Assembly: GCF_030162935.1 (NCBI RefSeq)
Contig: NZ_JASAUZ010000009.1
Coordinates: 1 to 55,967, forward strand
Direction of reading: 5' to 3'
DNA: 55,967 nt
Source: Comamonas halotolerans
GTDB lineage: Bacteria > Pseudomonadota > Gammaproteobacteria > Burkholderiales > Burkholderiaceae_C
Positions 16,591-26,344 of this stretch are shown one piece after another. The notes below the pieces were generated by a model. That model searched no databases. It was not told where the DNA came from and saw nothing but the letters and a program-made list of their open reading frames with translations. A program made the position numbers and the translations under genes. Positions within the stretch are counted from its first letter, which is position 1. Each line of letters begins with the position of its first letter.

Positions 16591-17184
16591 ATGGGGAGTC
16601 TCTACAGCGAACACCTGACGTGGCTGCACCGCCTGAGCCCTGCGCTTAAGCTGGTGCTGATGGCCGTGCTCAGCACCGCACTGTTCATGGTGCACGCCCC
16701 CACCATCATGCTGGGCTGCGCACTGGCTTGCTGCGTGCTGTGGCTGAGCCTGGGCAAGGCCACGCGGGTAGCGCGCCGACTGATTCTTTCGGTGCTGGTT
16801 GCAGCATTATTGATTGCCGCATTTCATGCCTATATGGGCAACTACGATTTAGCCATTGTCAGCGCGCTGCGTCTGGCCTGCGCTTCCACTTTGGGCGTGG
16901 CATTGACGGTAACCACCCACCCCACGCACATACTGCAGCTATTGGAAACACTGCTCGCCCCTTTGTCCAGATTAGGCTTTCCAGCGCAGCGCTTTGCATT
17001 GCAACTGGCGCTGATGATGCGTTTTATTGAGCATTTTTTTGTTCAATGGAAACGCCTGGACGAGGCCTACCGGCTGCGCACAGGCAAGGCAGGCGGATTT
17101 CGGCTGCTTGCACCGCTGAGCATTCAAATGCTGCAGACGGCCAAACGTGTGGCCGATGCACTCTTCGCCCGATTAGGACAATAA
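16591..17184 (+). CDS. bioN: ECF transporter T component, BioN-like
   Basis: Membrane protein of 197 residues with four to five helices of the CbiQ/EcfT family. The coupling region near the end (RLDEAYRLRTGKAGG) carries the Ala-Arg-Gly-type short motifs that contact the ATPase. The short length is typical for BioN. It starts four bases after bioM, clearly co-transcribed, and a bidirectional terminator follows. No bioY is adjacent. Confidence 0.82.
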   Translation: MGSLYSEHLTWLHRLSPALKLVLMAVLSTALFMVHAPTIMLGCALACCVLWLSLGKATRVARRLILSVLVAALLIAAFHAYMGNYDLAIVSALRLACASTLGVALTVTTHPTHILQLLETLLAPLSRLGFPAQRFALQLALMMRFIEHFFVQWKRLDEAYRLRTGKAGGFRLLAPLSIQMLQTAKRVADALFARLGQ

Positions 17185-17204
17185 GCTTCGCGAGCACCAC
17201 AAAA

Positions 17205-17228
17205 AAACGCTGCACGAATGCAGCGTTT
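17205..17228. terminator. Bidirectional terminator
   Basis: AAACGCTGCA (17205-17214), loop CGAA, TGCAGCGTTT (17219-17228), preceded by a long A-run that acts as U-tract for the minus strand. It separates the convergent bioN-like gene and the universal stress gene. Confidence 0.88.
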
Positions 17229-17252
17229 CGAGTCTCATGAGGGAAAGCGCAA

Positions 17253-17690
17253 TCAGTCGCGCACCACCAGTACCGGTACATGCGCCGTTTGCAGCACACG
17301 CTGAGCCACGCTACCCAGGACCAGCTTTTCCAGACCACGGCGACCATGCGAGCCCATCACGATCAGGTCAGCACCCACATGCTCACCCACACGTGCAATG
17401 CCTTCGTGTACAGCATGTCCCTCGCCCACCATTGTCTTCACAGTCACACCGGAGTTGGCCATCGCTTGGTTCACATCTTCCAGCGCCTTGTTGGCTTCAG
17501 CAGTCGCCGCGCTCAGATATTGCGCTTGACCATAAGCGAAGTCTGCACCCACGCCTGTGAAAGGATAAGGATCGAGCACGTAAACGGCTGTCACTTCGCT
17601 ACCAAATGCCTTGGCAAGTTCTGCCGCCTTGGATACCGCTTTGAGCGAGGTTTCCGACCCATCGACAGGAACCAGAATGTGCTTGAACAT
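17253..17690 (-). CDS. Universal stress protein, UspA family
   Basis: Cytoplasmic protein of 145 residues. It begins FKHILVPVDGSE and has the ATP-binding pattern G-x2-G-x9-G-S in GSHGRRGLEKLVLGS. It is therefore of the nucleotide-binding UspFG type. A single-gene unit with an AGGAG-like site before the ATG. The stress that induces it cannot be read from the sequence. Confidence 0.94.
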   Translation of the reverse strand: MFKHILVPVDGSETSLKAVSKAAELAKAFGSEVTAVYVLDPYPFTGVGADFAYGQAQYLSAATAEANKALEDVNQAMANSGVTVKTMVGEGHAVHEGIARVGEHVGADLIVMGSHGRRGLEKLVLGSVAQRVLQTAHVPVLVVRD

Positions 17691-17789
17691 GAATAACTCC
17701 TAGTTGTGTGAACAGGCAGTTGATGCATGCATCAACCGATGATTACAGTCTGCGCCTGTAGTAGAACGCCAACCTTGATTCGCGTCAAA

Positions 17790-18572
17790 TCAGCCGGTGT
17801 TTTTATTGCTGTCACCCTGAAATCCATGGGCTCTGCATGTCACTACCAAGGTATCACGTGTGCCGTTACTGCCATTTTCCAGAGGCTGGATAGGAGTGGA
17901 TTCATGAATCATGCGCGCATCATCAAGCAGCATCAATGACCATGGTTCGGTCAGCGTAAAACGCAGACCGCCAGGACCTGATGCTTCAAAGATACGTGTT
18001 TCCCCACCTTTGATATTTCTGCGACCGACCAGGAACACCGCCACCAAATCAACACCGTCTCGGTGCGCACCTTCCGGTGTGGGGCGTCCGATACCATTGG
18101 CGGTATCAATGCGAAACTGGTGGGCTTCCACATAGCATGTAGATAGTGCTTGTGATGCAAACAACTGCTGAGACAGATGCGCCAGCGCACTCACCAATTG
18201 CCTCCACACCACCTGCTCGGTGGTGGAGGCCAGCATGGGGGCAAACCAGCGCTCCATGCCTCCGTGCAATGCGTTGTATTTCACTGGCTGCCAGTGTGCG
18301 CGGTGCGGCACTTGCTGTACCTCTCCTCCAGCCACAGTAAAGCTGGAATGGCGCCGAAATCGGTAGCGGCCTCCATCCTTCAAAAACGCATCTTCAGGCA
18401 AATTCTCCCAGTCAGTGTTCAGTGCAAGCAAATCTTGCAGATCACAACCAAGCCACGCTGCCACGTCTTGCGGCTGCAACACCACATAACCATGGTCACG
18501 CAACTGCTCAGCCACCCGACTGGGGGAGTGATAAGGAGGAGAGAAAGTCATCGCAACAGCCATAGCCCTCAA
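17790..18572 (-). CDS. 2OG-Fe(II) dioxygenase, free amino acid hydroxylase type
   Basis: A 260-residue protein of the 2OG-Fe dioxygenase family that includes L-isoleucine 4-hydroxylase. The iron ligands are H170 and D172 in PEGAHRDGVD and H223 in DDARMIHES; R239 would bind 2-oxoglutarate. The GGETRIF stretch is typical of the group. The TTG at 18570-18572 has a strong GAGGAG five bases upstream; ATGs at 18563 and 18551 are alternatives with poorer sites. It stands alone between the stress protein and an acyl-CoA ligase. The substrate is unknown; members act on free aliphatic amino acids. Confidence 0.82.
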   Translation of the reverse strand: MRAMAVAMTFSPPYHSPSRVAEQLRDHGYVVLQPQDVAAWLGCDLQDLLALNTDWENLPEDAFLKDGGRYRFRRHSSFTVAGGEVQQVPHRAHWQPVKYNALHGGMERWFAPMLASTTEQVVWRQLVSALAHLSQQLFASQALSTCYVEAHQFRIDTANGIGRPTPEGAHRDGVDLVAVFLVGRRNIKGGETRIFEASGPGGLRFTLTEPWSLMLLDDARMIHESTPIQPLENGSNGTRDTLVVTCRAHGFQGDSNKNTG

Positions 18573-18712
18573 GCTTACTCCTCGTTGGCTTGTTGTTGTC
18601 TGTCAATACGAATACGCAAGCCATAGCAGCTCGCCATAGCTATGGACTGATTACAGCTTCACACCTCCGCATGGCAGATGTAACAGCATCAGCGCCCCCT
18701 CAAGCCCATGGA

Positions 18713-18750
18713 AAAAAGCCTGTGCTTTACCAAAAGAAAAGCACAGGTTT
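18713..18750 (-). terminator. Terminator of the acyl-CoA ligase gene
   Basis: Arms CCTGTGCTTT (18719-18728) and AAAGCACAGG (18738-18747) with a 9-base loop. On the minus strand the stem is followed by CTTTTTT. It lies 27 bases after the ligase stop. Confidence 0.85.
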
Positions 18751-18773
18751 AGCTTCACGTCAGCCGCACGTCA

Positions 18774-20459
18774 CTAGGCAGTTTCTGCTTCTTGCAGCAA
18801 GCGCCACATCACCTTGCCGCTGCCGCTCTTGGGCAATGCATCCACAAACGACACCAGACGTGGGACTTTGTAAGCCGCCATGTTCTCACGACACCAGGCA
18901 ATGATGTCTTCCTCGGACACCTGTCCCTTGTGGGTTTCGCGCAAAACCACCACCGCTTTGACCGTCTCTCCCCGATAGGCATCCTTGGCTGCAATCACAC
19001 ACGCTTCCTGAATGGCTGGGTGGCGGAACATCAGCGCCTCCACTTCAGCAGGCCAGACCTTGAAACCACTGGCATTGATCATGCGCTTGAGGCGGTCGGT
19101 GATGAAGAAATAGCCATCTTCATCCATGCGTCCCAGATCTCCTGTACGGAAAAAACGCTGGCCATCCAGTTCTACGAACACAGCCTGGGTGGCTGCTTCG
19201 TTACGCCAGTAGCCCTGAAACAGCTGCGGCCCGGCCACCACAATCTCGCCTTGCTCACCCACAGGCATTTCTTCCAGCGTTTCGGGGTCAACCACACGGC
19301 TTTCCGTACCAATAAATGGAATGCCCAGACACTGCTGCTTGGCGTTTTCCGGTGGATTGTTGTGCGAGGGGGCTGCCGTCTCGGTCAAGCCATAGCCTTC
19401 CTGGTAGCGCAATCCGTACGCCTCAAACAAGCGTTGCGCCACCGCTTGCGGCATGGCGGCACCGCCACCACCGATATAAGTCAGGCTTGTCAGGTCAAAC
19501 TGTTTGAAGTTGGGGCTGCCAAACAGATCAATCACCATGGTCGGAATATTGGTCCAGTTCGTGACCTTGTACTGCGAGATCAGCCTACCCGCCAGTTCGC
19601 GGTCCCAACGCGGCATCAGCACCATGGTGGCACCCACATAAATGCTGGAATGCATCATGGACACCATGCCCGTGATATGGAACATGGGAATGACAGCCAG
19701 CGTCACGTTTTCGCTGGTGGCATTGCCCCACACGGCCGATGCAATCGCGTTGCTCATGATGCTCGAATGCGTGTGCATGCAGCCTTTGGGCAAACCTGTG
19801 GTGCCGCTGGTGTAGGGCAGCACACTCAAATCATTTGGACCAACCTCCAACGCCGGAACATCAGCCCTACACGCCAGAGCTTGCCGCCAAGTCACAACTT
19901 CACCGCCATTGAGCTGCAGCGCCGGGCGCTCCATGGTCAACCAGGCTTGCCAGGCGTCAGGAATGAATTCCCTTTGCCCTTGCTCGGGCAAGTATTCGCC
20001 CACCTGGCTCACGATGACCTGCTGCAGCCCTTGTCCGGCTGGCAAGGCATTGCTTGCCTTCACCAACTCTTGCCCCAGATCGGCTGTAGTGATTGCCAGC
20101 TTCACCTCACCATCAGTGATGTAGTGTTCCAGCTCCTGCGCCAGATTCATGGGGTTCACTGGCACTACCACGGCATTGGCCCGCAAGATGGCGAAGTGTG
20201 CCAACACCAGCTGCGGCAGGTTTTGCATCAGCAATATCACCCGATCGCCCTTGCGCACACCGCTGGCATGCAAATGCGCTGCCAGCCGCTGTGCACCATC
20301 GGCCAATTGACGGTAGGTGGTGCACTTGCCGAAAAACTGCAGTGCTGCTTTATCGGGATAGCGCCGCGCACTGGTCTCCAGGTTGTCCCACAAAGAAGTC
20401 GCCGGTGCTGTCAAGGACTGGGGAACACGACGTGGCCAATGATTGAAGTGCGCGCGCAT
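18774..20459 (-). CDS. AMP-forming acyl-CoA ligase (FadD-like)
   Basis: A 561-residue adenylate-forming enzyme that activates a carboxylic acid, probably a fatty acid, to its CoA thioester. Visible motifs are YTSGTTGLPKGCMHTH (phosphate-binding), GYGLTETAA, the TGDLGRMDEDGYFFITDR-type hinge, and GSGKVMWRLL near the end with the catalytic Lys. Length and motifs fit long-chain acyl-CoA ligases, but medium-chain or aromatic substrates cannot be excluded. A single-gene unit with its own terminator. A 604-codon open frame on the opposite strand is a shadow. Confidence 0.9.
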   Translation of the reverse strand: MRAHFNHWPRRVPQSLTAPATSLWDNLETSARRYPDKAALQFFGKCTTYRQLADGAQRLAAHLHASGVRKGDRVILLMQNLPQLVLAHFAILRANAVVVPVNPMNLAQELEHYITDGEVKLAITTADLGQELVKASNALPAGQGLQQVIVSQVGEYLPEQGQREFIPDAWQAWLTMERPALQLNGGEVVTWRQALACRADVPALEVGPNDLSVLPYTSGTTGLPKGCMHTHSSIMSNAIASAVWGNATSENVTLAVIPMFHITGMVSMMHSSIYVGATMVLMPRWDRELAGRLISQYKVTNWTNIPTMVIDLFGSPNFKQFDLTSLTYIGGGGAAMPQAVAQRLFEAYGLRYQEGYGLTETAAPSHNNPPENAKQQCLGIPFIGTESRVVDPETLEEMPVGEQGEIVVAGPQLFQGYWRNEAATQAVFVELDGQRFFRTGDLGRMDEDGYFFITDRLKRMINASGFKVWPAEVEALMFRHPAIQEACVIAAKDAYRGETVKAVVVLRETHKGQVSEEDIIAWCRENMAAYKVPRLVSFVDALPKSGSGKVMWRLLQEAETA

Positions 20460-20732
20460 AAAGGCAGATCCATTTCAGGTTGCGAAGACCTAAAACTAGC
20501 GCCTCCGATGCCAAACCGCATTCGGGAAGGTCCCCACGCAACGTCACGTTTGCGACCTTTTGTTGTGTTTCGCTATGCAGAACCGCCAAACGAAAAAATG
20601 TTTTAAGAAACTACTATTGCTCCCTTTTTCTTCAAATCGTCACAGTAGACAAGCACCATTTGCTACTCAAGTTGAAGCACGGAGCACACCATGGTGACAG
20701 ACAGCGCACAAGCGAGCCGTTTCTGGATGGCT

Positions 20733-21392
20733 TCACTGCTTCATATTTCCAGTTTGACGTCTGCGCAAGCGCCCACGTTGCACTGCGATCGACAGCAAAG
20801 CATGGGAAGTCAATGGCTTCCCACCCACTACGGACTGTACGTAGTCTTGCCACATCTGGCCTTGCTGCTCCACATTTGCTAGCCAGAACTGGCGCAGCAG
20901 TGCTGTGGCACTGCTGCATTCTGTGTAGAGATAAGGATTCTCGCGCCGCACTAGCCAGCGCCACTGCAAGAGCAGCGCTTGCCGCGAAACCGCAACCCCT
21001 TGCCTGCGCTGCAAGGCATGCAGCAGCTCATGGGCAAACAAACCAGCCACCAGCGGATGCTCCAGGCGCAGCCCTTCCTTTGGATCACCACCTTCATACA
21101 TGGGCTTTGGAAAAGATAAACGCCCTCCATTGAATGACAAGGCTCTGCGAGTGTCCCCCAATCTACGAAGACCAACACGCACGTTGGCGATCAGCCAACT
21201 GCCTTGCTGAAGGCCAAAAAAGGTCAACACAAAAGCACGCTCATCTGGCAACAGACCGCGCCATCCAAGTGCTTGGCAATGACTCCACACAGCAGAAAGA
21301 GAACGGACAAAAGCGGTAAACAAAGACATGGTGATAACACTGCATTGAACCGCAGCCCGGCTCACCTCTGTGAAAGCGCACGCAAAAACCAT
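20733..21392 (-). CDS. Putative HELLH zinc metallopeptidase-like protein
   Basis: A 219-residue protein of no certain family. AGLFAHELLHALQ contains HExxH (H121, E122, H125), the zinc site of many peptidases. It resembles the HELxHxxQ helix of DUF4157/eCIS-core domains, though the rest is not clearly that family. No signal peptide or secretion genes adjoin. The ATG at 21390-21392 has GGAAGG upstream. An ATG at 21327-21329 (MSLFTAF) would give a 198-residue protein and may be the true start. It is divergent from the SDR gene. Confidence 0.68.
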   Translation of the reverse strand: MVFACAFTEVSRAAVQCSVITMSLFTAFVRSLSAVWSHCQALGWRGLLPDERAFVLTFFGLQQGSWLIANVRVGLRRLGDTRRALSFNGGRLSFPKPMYEGGDPKEGLRLEHPLVAGLFAHELLHALQRRQGVAVSRQALLLQWRWLVRRENPYLYTECSSATALLRQFWLANVEQQGQMWQDYVQSVVGGKPLTSHALLSIAVQRGRLRRRQTGNMKQ

Positions 21393-21537
21393 ATACGCCT
21401 TCCGCCCACTGTTGAGGCATTAGAAGCCGACACTCTCCTACCCTGCCGATAAAGATTTGCCCCCAAACCATTAGGCCTGCCTTGGCAACACTGACTACGA
21501 CTTTCATACGACTTTGAGCCCAGACCAAGGAGATCTC

Positions 21538-22524
21538 ATGGCGACACGCACCGCTGCGTCCACCACAGCCCAAACCACTGCCCAGCGGCAACGACGTTTA
21601 CAAAAAGCCCAAAACACCAAAGACGCACAGGCCAGCTCCAAAGCTGCGGCACCGGGTCCCGGCCATGCAATGCCAAGCACCCCCATGCCCAGACAGACGC
21701 TGGACAAGCCCGGTCACGAGCACCGCATGGAGTGCAAGCCGCTGTTTGCGGCACCTCACTACCGAGGCAGTGGCAAGTTGAAGGGAATGACTGCCCTGAT
21801 CACCGGTGGAGACTCCGGCATAGGCCGTGCTGTCGCCATACTCTTTGCAAGAGAGGGGGCAAATGTGGCAATCGCCTATCTCAACGAGCAAAAGGACGCC
21901 AAAACCACTTCGCAATATGTCCGAGAGGAAGGTGCCCAATGCCTGCTGCTAGCAGGCGATGTGCGAGACCCTGCTTACTGCGAGCAGGCAGTGCGCAAAG
22001 TGGTCAAAAAATTCGGAGGTCTCAATATCTTGGTCAACAATGCTGCTTTCCAAGAGCATGCTGAAGACCTGGAAAGCCTGAGCGACGCGCGCATCGACGA
22101 AACCTTCAAGACCAATATCTACGGCTATATGCATATGGCCCGGGCTGCCCTGCCCCACATGCAGCGCGGCGACTGCATCATCAACACAGGCTCCGTCACC
22201 GGCTTGCGCGGAAGCGCCTATTTGCTGGACTACGCAGCCACCAAGGGTGCCATTCATGCCTGGACCAAATCATTGGCTGCCAATCTGGCTGAACGTGGCA
22301 TTCGAGTGAACGCCGTTGCTCCAGGCCCGGTGTGGACGCCCCTGAATCCTGCCGACCGCACAGAAGACGATATTGCCAATTTTGGTGCGGACACTGATAT
22401 GGGCCGCCCCGCACAACCAGAAGAAATATCCCCTGCCTATGTGTTTTTGGCTGCGCCTGCATGTGCCAGCTATATCACCGGCATGGTGCTGCCAATTACT
22501 GGTTCCGCAGGTGATGGGGCTTAA
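21538..22524 (+). CDS. SDR oxidoreductase, YghA/YdaD general-stress type
   Basis: A 328-residue short-chain dehydrogenase. An Ala/Thr/Gln-rich N-terminal extension of about 60 residues precedes the core. TGGDSGIGRA is the cofactor-binding glycine motif, NNAA follows, and the catalytic triad is Ser in INTGSV, Tyr in DYAATKGA and Lys. The extension with KPGHEHRME is typical of the YghA/YdaD group, linked to stress and cell-envelope protection. AAGGAG lies before the ATG at 21538. Confidence 0.9.
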   Translation: MATRTAASTTAQTTAQRQRRLQKAQNTKDAQASSKAAAPGPGHAMPSTPMPRQTLDKPGHEHRMECKPLFAAPHYRGSGKLKGMTALITGGDSGIGRAVAILFAREGANVAIAYLNEQKDAKTTSQYVREEGAQCLLLAGDVRDPAYCEQAVRKVVKKFGGLNILVNNAAFQEHAEDLESLSDARIDETFKTNIYGYMHMARAALPHMQRGDCIINTGSVTGLRGSAYLLDYAATKGAIHAWTKSLAANLAERGIRVNAVAPGPVWTPLNPADRTEDDIANFGADTDMGRPAQPEEISPAYVFLAAPACASYITGMVLPITGSAGDGA

Positions 22525-22587
22525 TTTCCACAAAGCAATGCGCGCGTTCACATGACTGGAAATCAAGCCAGAAATGGCCCGTACAAC

Positions 22588-22770
22588 CTAGCTGGGCTTC
22601 ACATCCGGCGGCAGCTGAATCGGTGGAGTGCCCGTTGGTGGCTCCTGGATCGGCACGGGCTTGGGTGGCTTTGGCGGAGCAATCGGAGGCTTAGGCATTG
22701 GTGGCACCGGGCTGCTGGGCACCGACTCTCCCACCGCAGCGCTAGCCTCTTCCAAATGACAGCGATGCAT
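22588..22770 (-). CDS. Small proline-rich hypothetical protein
   Basis: A 60-residue frame with about one third proline in its C-terminal half (PPKPPKP, PPTGTPPI). AAAGGA stands six bases before the ATG at 22768-22770; the frame extends 16 codons further upstream. There is no membrane helix or enzyme motif. Pro-rich tails of this type occur in small stress or envelope-associated proteins of related bacteria, but I cannot name a family. It is convergent with the SDR gene. Confidence 0.5.
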   Translation of the reverse strand: MHRCHLEEASAAVGESVPSSPVPPMPKPPIAPPKPPKPVPIQEPPTGTPPIQLPPDVKPS

Positions 22771-22867
22771 GACATGTCCTTTCTGCTTAAATATTGTGCA
22801 TCGCTTTGTGCGCAGCACACTGTCAGTCTAGGTCGCCTGTATCGATATATCCACCAGGACGCACAGC

Positions 22868-24268
22868 CTATAGATCAAAGCGCTGCCCCAGCTGCGGAAT
22901 CCGCACTTCAAACCCCAGTTGACTCTGCAACTTGGCAGCCAGCGCCTGGGCAGCATGTTCTTCCCCATGCACGACATAGGTATGACGAGGCGGCTGCCTG
23001 AAAGCACCAGCCCATTCCAGCAATGCTTTTTGATCGGCGTGGGCGGAGAAGCCCCCCAGGGTGTGCACCGAAGCACGCACATCGATCTGCTCTCCAAACA
23101 TACGTACCTGCTTGACGCCATCTACCAGGCGGCGTCCCAGCGAGCCTTTGGACTGGAAGCCACAAATCACAACCGCGCACTCGGAGCGACCAAGATTGTT
23201 GCGTAAATGGTGCAGCACACGGCCGGCATCGCACATGCCACTGGCCGAAATGATGACCGCGCCACTCTTGATGCGGTTGAGCTTGATCGAGTCCTCCACA
23301 TCCGTGATGAAGTGAACGTGCTGGGCGTCTTGCAGCTGTTTGACAGCCCCCAGCAAACGATGCGCCTCCTCGTCAAACACCGAGAAATGCTTCATCGTGA
23401 TCGCTGTGGCTGCCACGGCCATTGGTGAATCCACAAAAATCTCAACATGCGCCAAGCGCCCCTCTTGCTTGAGCTGCAAAAAGTGATAGAGCAACTCCTG
23501 CGTGCGTCCCACGGCAAAGGCTGGGATCACCACATTGCCACGCGGCGCAGTCGTGTTGACGATCTCGACCAGTTCATCCAGGGTGGAAGCGGAGTCTTTG
23601 TGCAAACGATCACCATAGGTGGACTCCAACAGCAGGACGTCAGCGTCTTCAATCGTTGTGGGGTCGCGTAATATCACTCGTCCAGGCTGCCCCAAATCGC
23701 CACTGGCCACCAATTTGCGAGTACCCCCCTCTCCGTCGTTGAGCCAGATTTCTACAATCGCAGAGCCCAGGATATGACCCGCATCACGGAAACACACTCT
23801 CACGGATGGGTGAGCATCAAACGTTTTTCCATAGGTTTTGGCATGGACCAGCTCCATCGTGCGCGCCACGTGACTGAGTGTGTATAACGGTTGCGGCACA
23901 TCGCGGTCAGACTTTTTGCCCTCCCGTTTGCGACGTGCTGCACGCTCCGCATCCGTCAGCTGAATGTGCGCGCTGTCTTTGAGCAGCACATCAAGCAAAT
24001 CTTGCGTTGCCAAAGTCGTGTAGATGGGCCCCTTGAATCCCTTGGCCACCAGCTTGGGCAATAAGCCGCTGTGATCGATATGGGCATGCGTGAGAATCAC
24101 AAAGTCCACACGCGATGCATCAAAGGCGAAAGCCTCCGCGTTGTGGGTATCGGCTTCCTGCCCGCCCTGAGCCATGCCACAGTCGATCAAAAAACGGCAG
24201 CCATGGGCTTCAACCAAATAACAAGACCCCGTCACGGTCTGCGCCGCGCCATAAAAGGTGATATGCAT
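22868..24268 (-). CDS. MBL/beta-CASP RNA-processing metallo-hydrolase
   Basis: A 466-residue cytoplasmic nuclease of the CPSF73/Ysh1-like bacterial group. The zinc motif is THAHIDHSG (H61, H63, D65, H66), with DAGHILGSA, SGDLG and the beta-CASP region ESTYGDR. GFSAHAD is part of the C-terminal RNA-specificity domain (RMMBL). I chose the ATG at 24266-24268, where the family starts (MHITFYGAAQTVTGSCYLV). No partner gene adjoins; RNA decay or processing is the likely role. Confidence 0.9.
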   Translation of the reverse strand: MHITFYGAAQTVTGSCYLVEAHGCRFLIDCGMAQGGQEADTHNAEAFAFDASRVDFVILTHAHIDHSGLLPKLVAKGFKGPIYTTLATQDLLDVLLKDSAHIQLTDAERAARRKREGKKSDRDVPQPLYTLSHVARTMELVHAKTYGKTFDAHPSVRVCFRDAGHILGSAIVEIWLNDGEGGTRKLVASGDLGQPGRVILRDPTTIEDADVLLLESTYGDRLHKDSASTLDELVEIVNTTAPRGNVVIPAFAVGRTQELLYHFLQLKQEGRLAHVEIFVDSPMAVAATAITMKHFSVFDEEAHRLLGAVKQLQDAQHVHFITDVEDSIKLNRIKSGAVIISASGMCDAGRVLHHLRNNLGRSECAVVICGFQSKGSLGRRLVDGVKQVRMFGEQIDVRASVHTLGGFSAHADQKALLEWAGAFRQPPRHTYVVHGEEHAAQALAAKLQSQLGFEVRIPQLGQRFDL

Positions 24269-24475
24269 GAAATTGCCGAACTGTGATGCGAATGCATGCA
24301 ATTTAGCACTGATGGCCAGCTCCCTTTGACGGCGCTTCCGCGGGTCTTGATAAGCATCAAGCCGAGTTCTCAGCCAGAGCGCTCAAGCCCGCTTGCTCGC
24401 GCAAGCACATTACGCACACATTTTTGGCACGAACGGGATCTGCAGCCTTGCCCCGTCGGCAGCCCTGAGGCTGGC

Positions 24476-25324
24476 TCAAAACTCCAGATTGTCAATCAGC
24501 CGCGTACCTCCGAGCCGGGCTGCGCCCAAAGCTACCAAAGGGGACTGCGGAGCAACGCCGTCGACAGGCGGGAGCAAATCATCACGTTGACGCACGGTCA
24601 GATAGTCGGGCTGCCAGCCCAAGCCGGTCAAACGCTCCATGGCTTGAGTTTCCAACTCGGCCAGTGGCAGTTGCGAGTGACGAACCTGATGGGCCAGCCA
24701 TTCCAGCTGCGCGTACAAGGCCCGGGCTTGTGCACGTTGTTCGACACTCAGATATGCATTGCGCGAACTCAAGGCCAGACCATCATCGGCACGCTCCGTA
24801 TCGATGCCGACAATCTGGACTGGCAGCGCAAACTGCCGCACCATGTGGCGAATCACCAGCAACTGCTGGTAGTCCTTCTTGCCAAACACGGCCACTCCAC
24901 CGCCTGATGCACCAAATACACAGGCAAACAGCTTCATCACCACAGTGCATACGCCCGTAAAGAAGCCGGGGCGGAAGTGGCCTTCCAGCATATCTGCGAG
25001 TTGAGGATCGGGCTGCAGCTTGAAAGTCTGAGGCTGGGGATAGAGATCATGCTCCTTGGGTGCAAACAGCACATCGCAGCCCTGCGCCTGCAGCTTGGCG
25101 CAGTCAGCGTCAAAGGTGCGCGGGTAGCTGTCAAAGTCTTCGTGCGGCAGAAACTGCAAGCGATTCACAAAAATACTGGCTACGGTGACATCCCCATGCC
25201 CGCGTGCATGGCGTACCAAAGACAGATGCCCCTCGTGCAAATTGCCCATGGTGGGCACAAACGCGGGACGACCACGGCCTGCCAGGGCCGCACGCAAGGA
25301 ATCAATGGAATGAACTATCTGCAT
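24476..25324 (-). CDS. panC: Pantothenate synthetase
   Basis: A 282-residue enzyme that joins pantoate and beta-alanine with ATP. The HIGH-like motif is [10 protein letters not shown] (24-33). GKKDYQQL and the KMSKS-like LSSRNAYLS are intact. The start is ATG 25322-25324, with MQIVHSI as in relatives. It is the last of panD-panB-panC on the minus strand, 126 bases behind panB. Confidence 0.95.
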   Translation of the reverse strand: MQIVHSIDSLRAALAGRGRPAFVPTMGNLHEGHLSLVRHARGHGDVTVASIFVNRLQFLPHEDFDSYPRTFDADCAKLQAQGCDVLFAPKEHDLYPQPQTFKLQPDPQLADMLEGHFRPGFFTGVCTVVMKLFACVFGASGGGVAVFGKKDYQQLLVIRHMVRQFALPVQIVGIDTERADDGLALSSRNAYLSVEQRAQARALYAQLEWLAHQVRHSQLPLAELETQAMERLTGLGWQPDYLTVRQRDDLLPPVDGVAPQSPLVALGAARLGGTRLIDNLEF

Positions 25325-25450
25325 CTCAGACGTCCTCTCGAAATATATGGGCCAATAAGGTTTGCAACTGAGACAAGGCCCGAAGCTGCAGGGAGTACGC
25401 CGATACGTCAAGGCGATGCAACGACGTCCCAGGAGTGGTGTTAGCCGGTC

Positions 25451-26344
25451 TTACCAGGCATGTAGGCTGTTGTCGGGGAAAGTGCCAGCTTTCACGGCCT
25501 GCACATAGGCTTGCATGGCCCCTTTGATGCTGCCGGCATCCGCCATGAAGTTGTGCACAAACTTGGGCATCTTGCCCAGATTCATGCCCAGCATGTCATG
25601 CAGCACCAGCACCTGACCCGCAGTACCATGACCCGCGCCAATACCTATGGTGTGGCAGTGTTGCAGCTCTTGCGTGATGCTGGTCGCCAACGCAGCCGGC
25701 ACCATCTCCAGCACCAGCATGGCAGCCCCTGCATTTTGCAACTCCAGAGATTGCTGACGCAGCAACTGCGCAGCAGCATCATCCCTGCCTTGCACACGGT
25801 AGCCACCCAGCGCATAAACAGTTTGCGGTGTCAGCCCCAGGTGCGCGCACACGGGTACGCCACGCGCCACCAGAAACTCCACGGTCTTGGCGGTCCACCC
25901 GCCTCCTTCTAGCTTGACCATGTGTGCCCCGGCCTGCATCAAGGCACAGGCATTGCGCATGGCTTGCTCAGCGCTTTCCGCATAGCTGCCATAAGGCATG
26001 TCAGCCACCAGCCAGGTCGTGCCCTGGCAACGGTGCAGCCCACGTGCCACGCTGGCTGTGTGGTAGATCATTTCGTCCATCGACACTCCGACGGTGCTGT
26101 GGCGCCCCTGGCAGACCATGCCCAGCGAATCTCCCACCAAGATGCAGTCCACGCCTGCCGCATCGGCCACTGCCGCAAAAGTGGCGTCATAAGCCGTCAG
26201 CATGGCAATTTTTTCCCCTTGCTCACGCATATGTGCCAGGCGCGGCAGGCTCACCGGCTTGCGCGCGGGCATGGGAGATGCTGGGGGTATGGTTCCGTAA
26301 GGTGTGCCTGAAGGCGCACCGCCATCTGTGTGCAAAGAAGTCAT
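25451..26344 (-). CDS. panB: 3-methyl-2-oxobutanoate hydroxymethyltransferase
   Basis: A 297-residue enzyme that makes ketopantoate from 2-oxoisovalerate and methylene-tetrahydrofolate. VGDSLGMV binds the metal and substrate, KLEGG and [10 protein letters not shown] are family motifs, and [17 protein letters not shown] marks the active site. The ATG at 26342-26344 was chosen; a GTG nine codons upstream is possible. The middle gene of panD-panB-panC. Confidence 0.95.
   Translation of the reverse strand: MTSLHTDGGAPSGTPYGTIPPASPMPARKPVSLPRLAHMREQGEKIAMLTAYDATFAAVADAAGVDCILVGDSLGMVCQGRHSTVGVSMDEMIYHTASVARGLHRCQGTTWLVADMPYGSYAESAEQAMRNACALMQAGAHMVKLEGGGWTAKTVEFLVARGVPVCAHLGLTPQTVYALGGYRVQGRDDAAAQLLRQQSLELQNAGAAMLVLEMVPAALATSITQELQHCHTIGIGAGHGTAGQVLVLHDMLGMNLGKMPKFVHNFMADAGSIKGAMQAYVQAVKAGTFPDNSLHAW

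Noticed and set aside
18792..20606. 604-codon plus-strand open frame
   Set aside because: It is antisense to the acyl-CoA ligase, whose motifs are intact. The frame is His/Gln-rich without family features and stays open because of codon bias.
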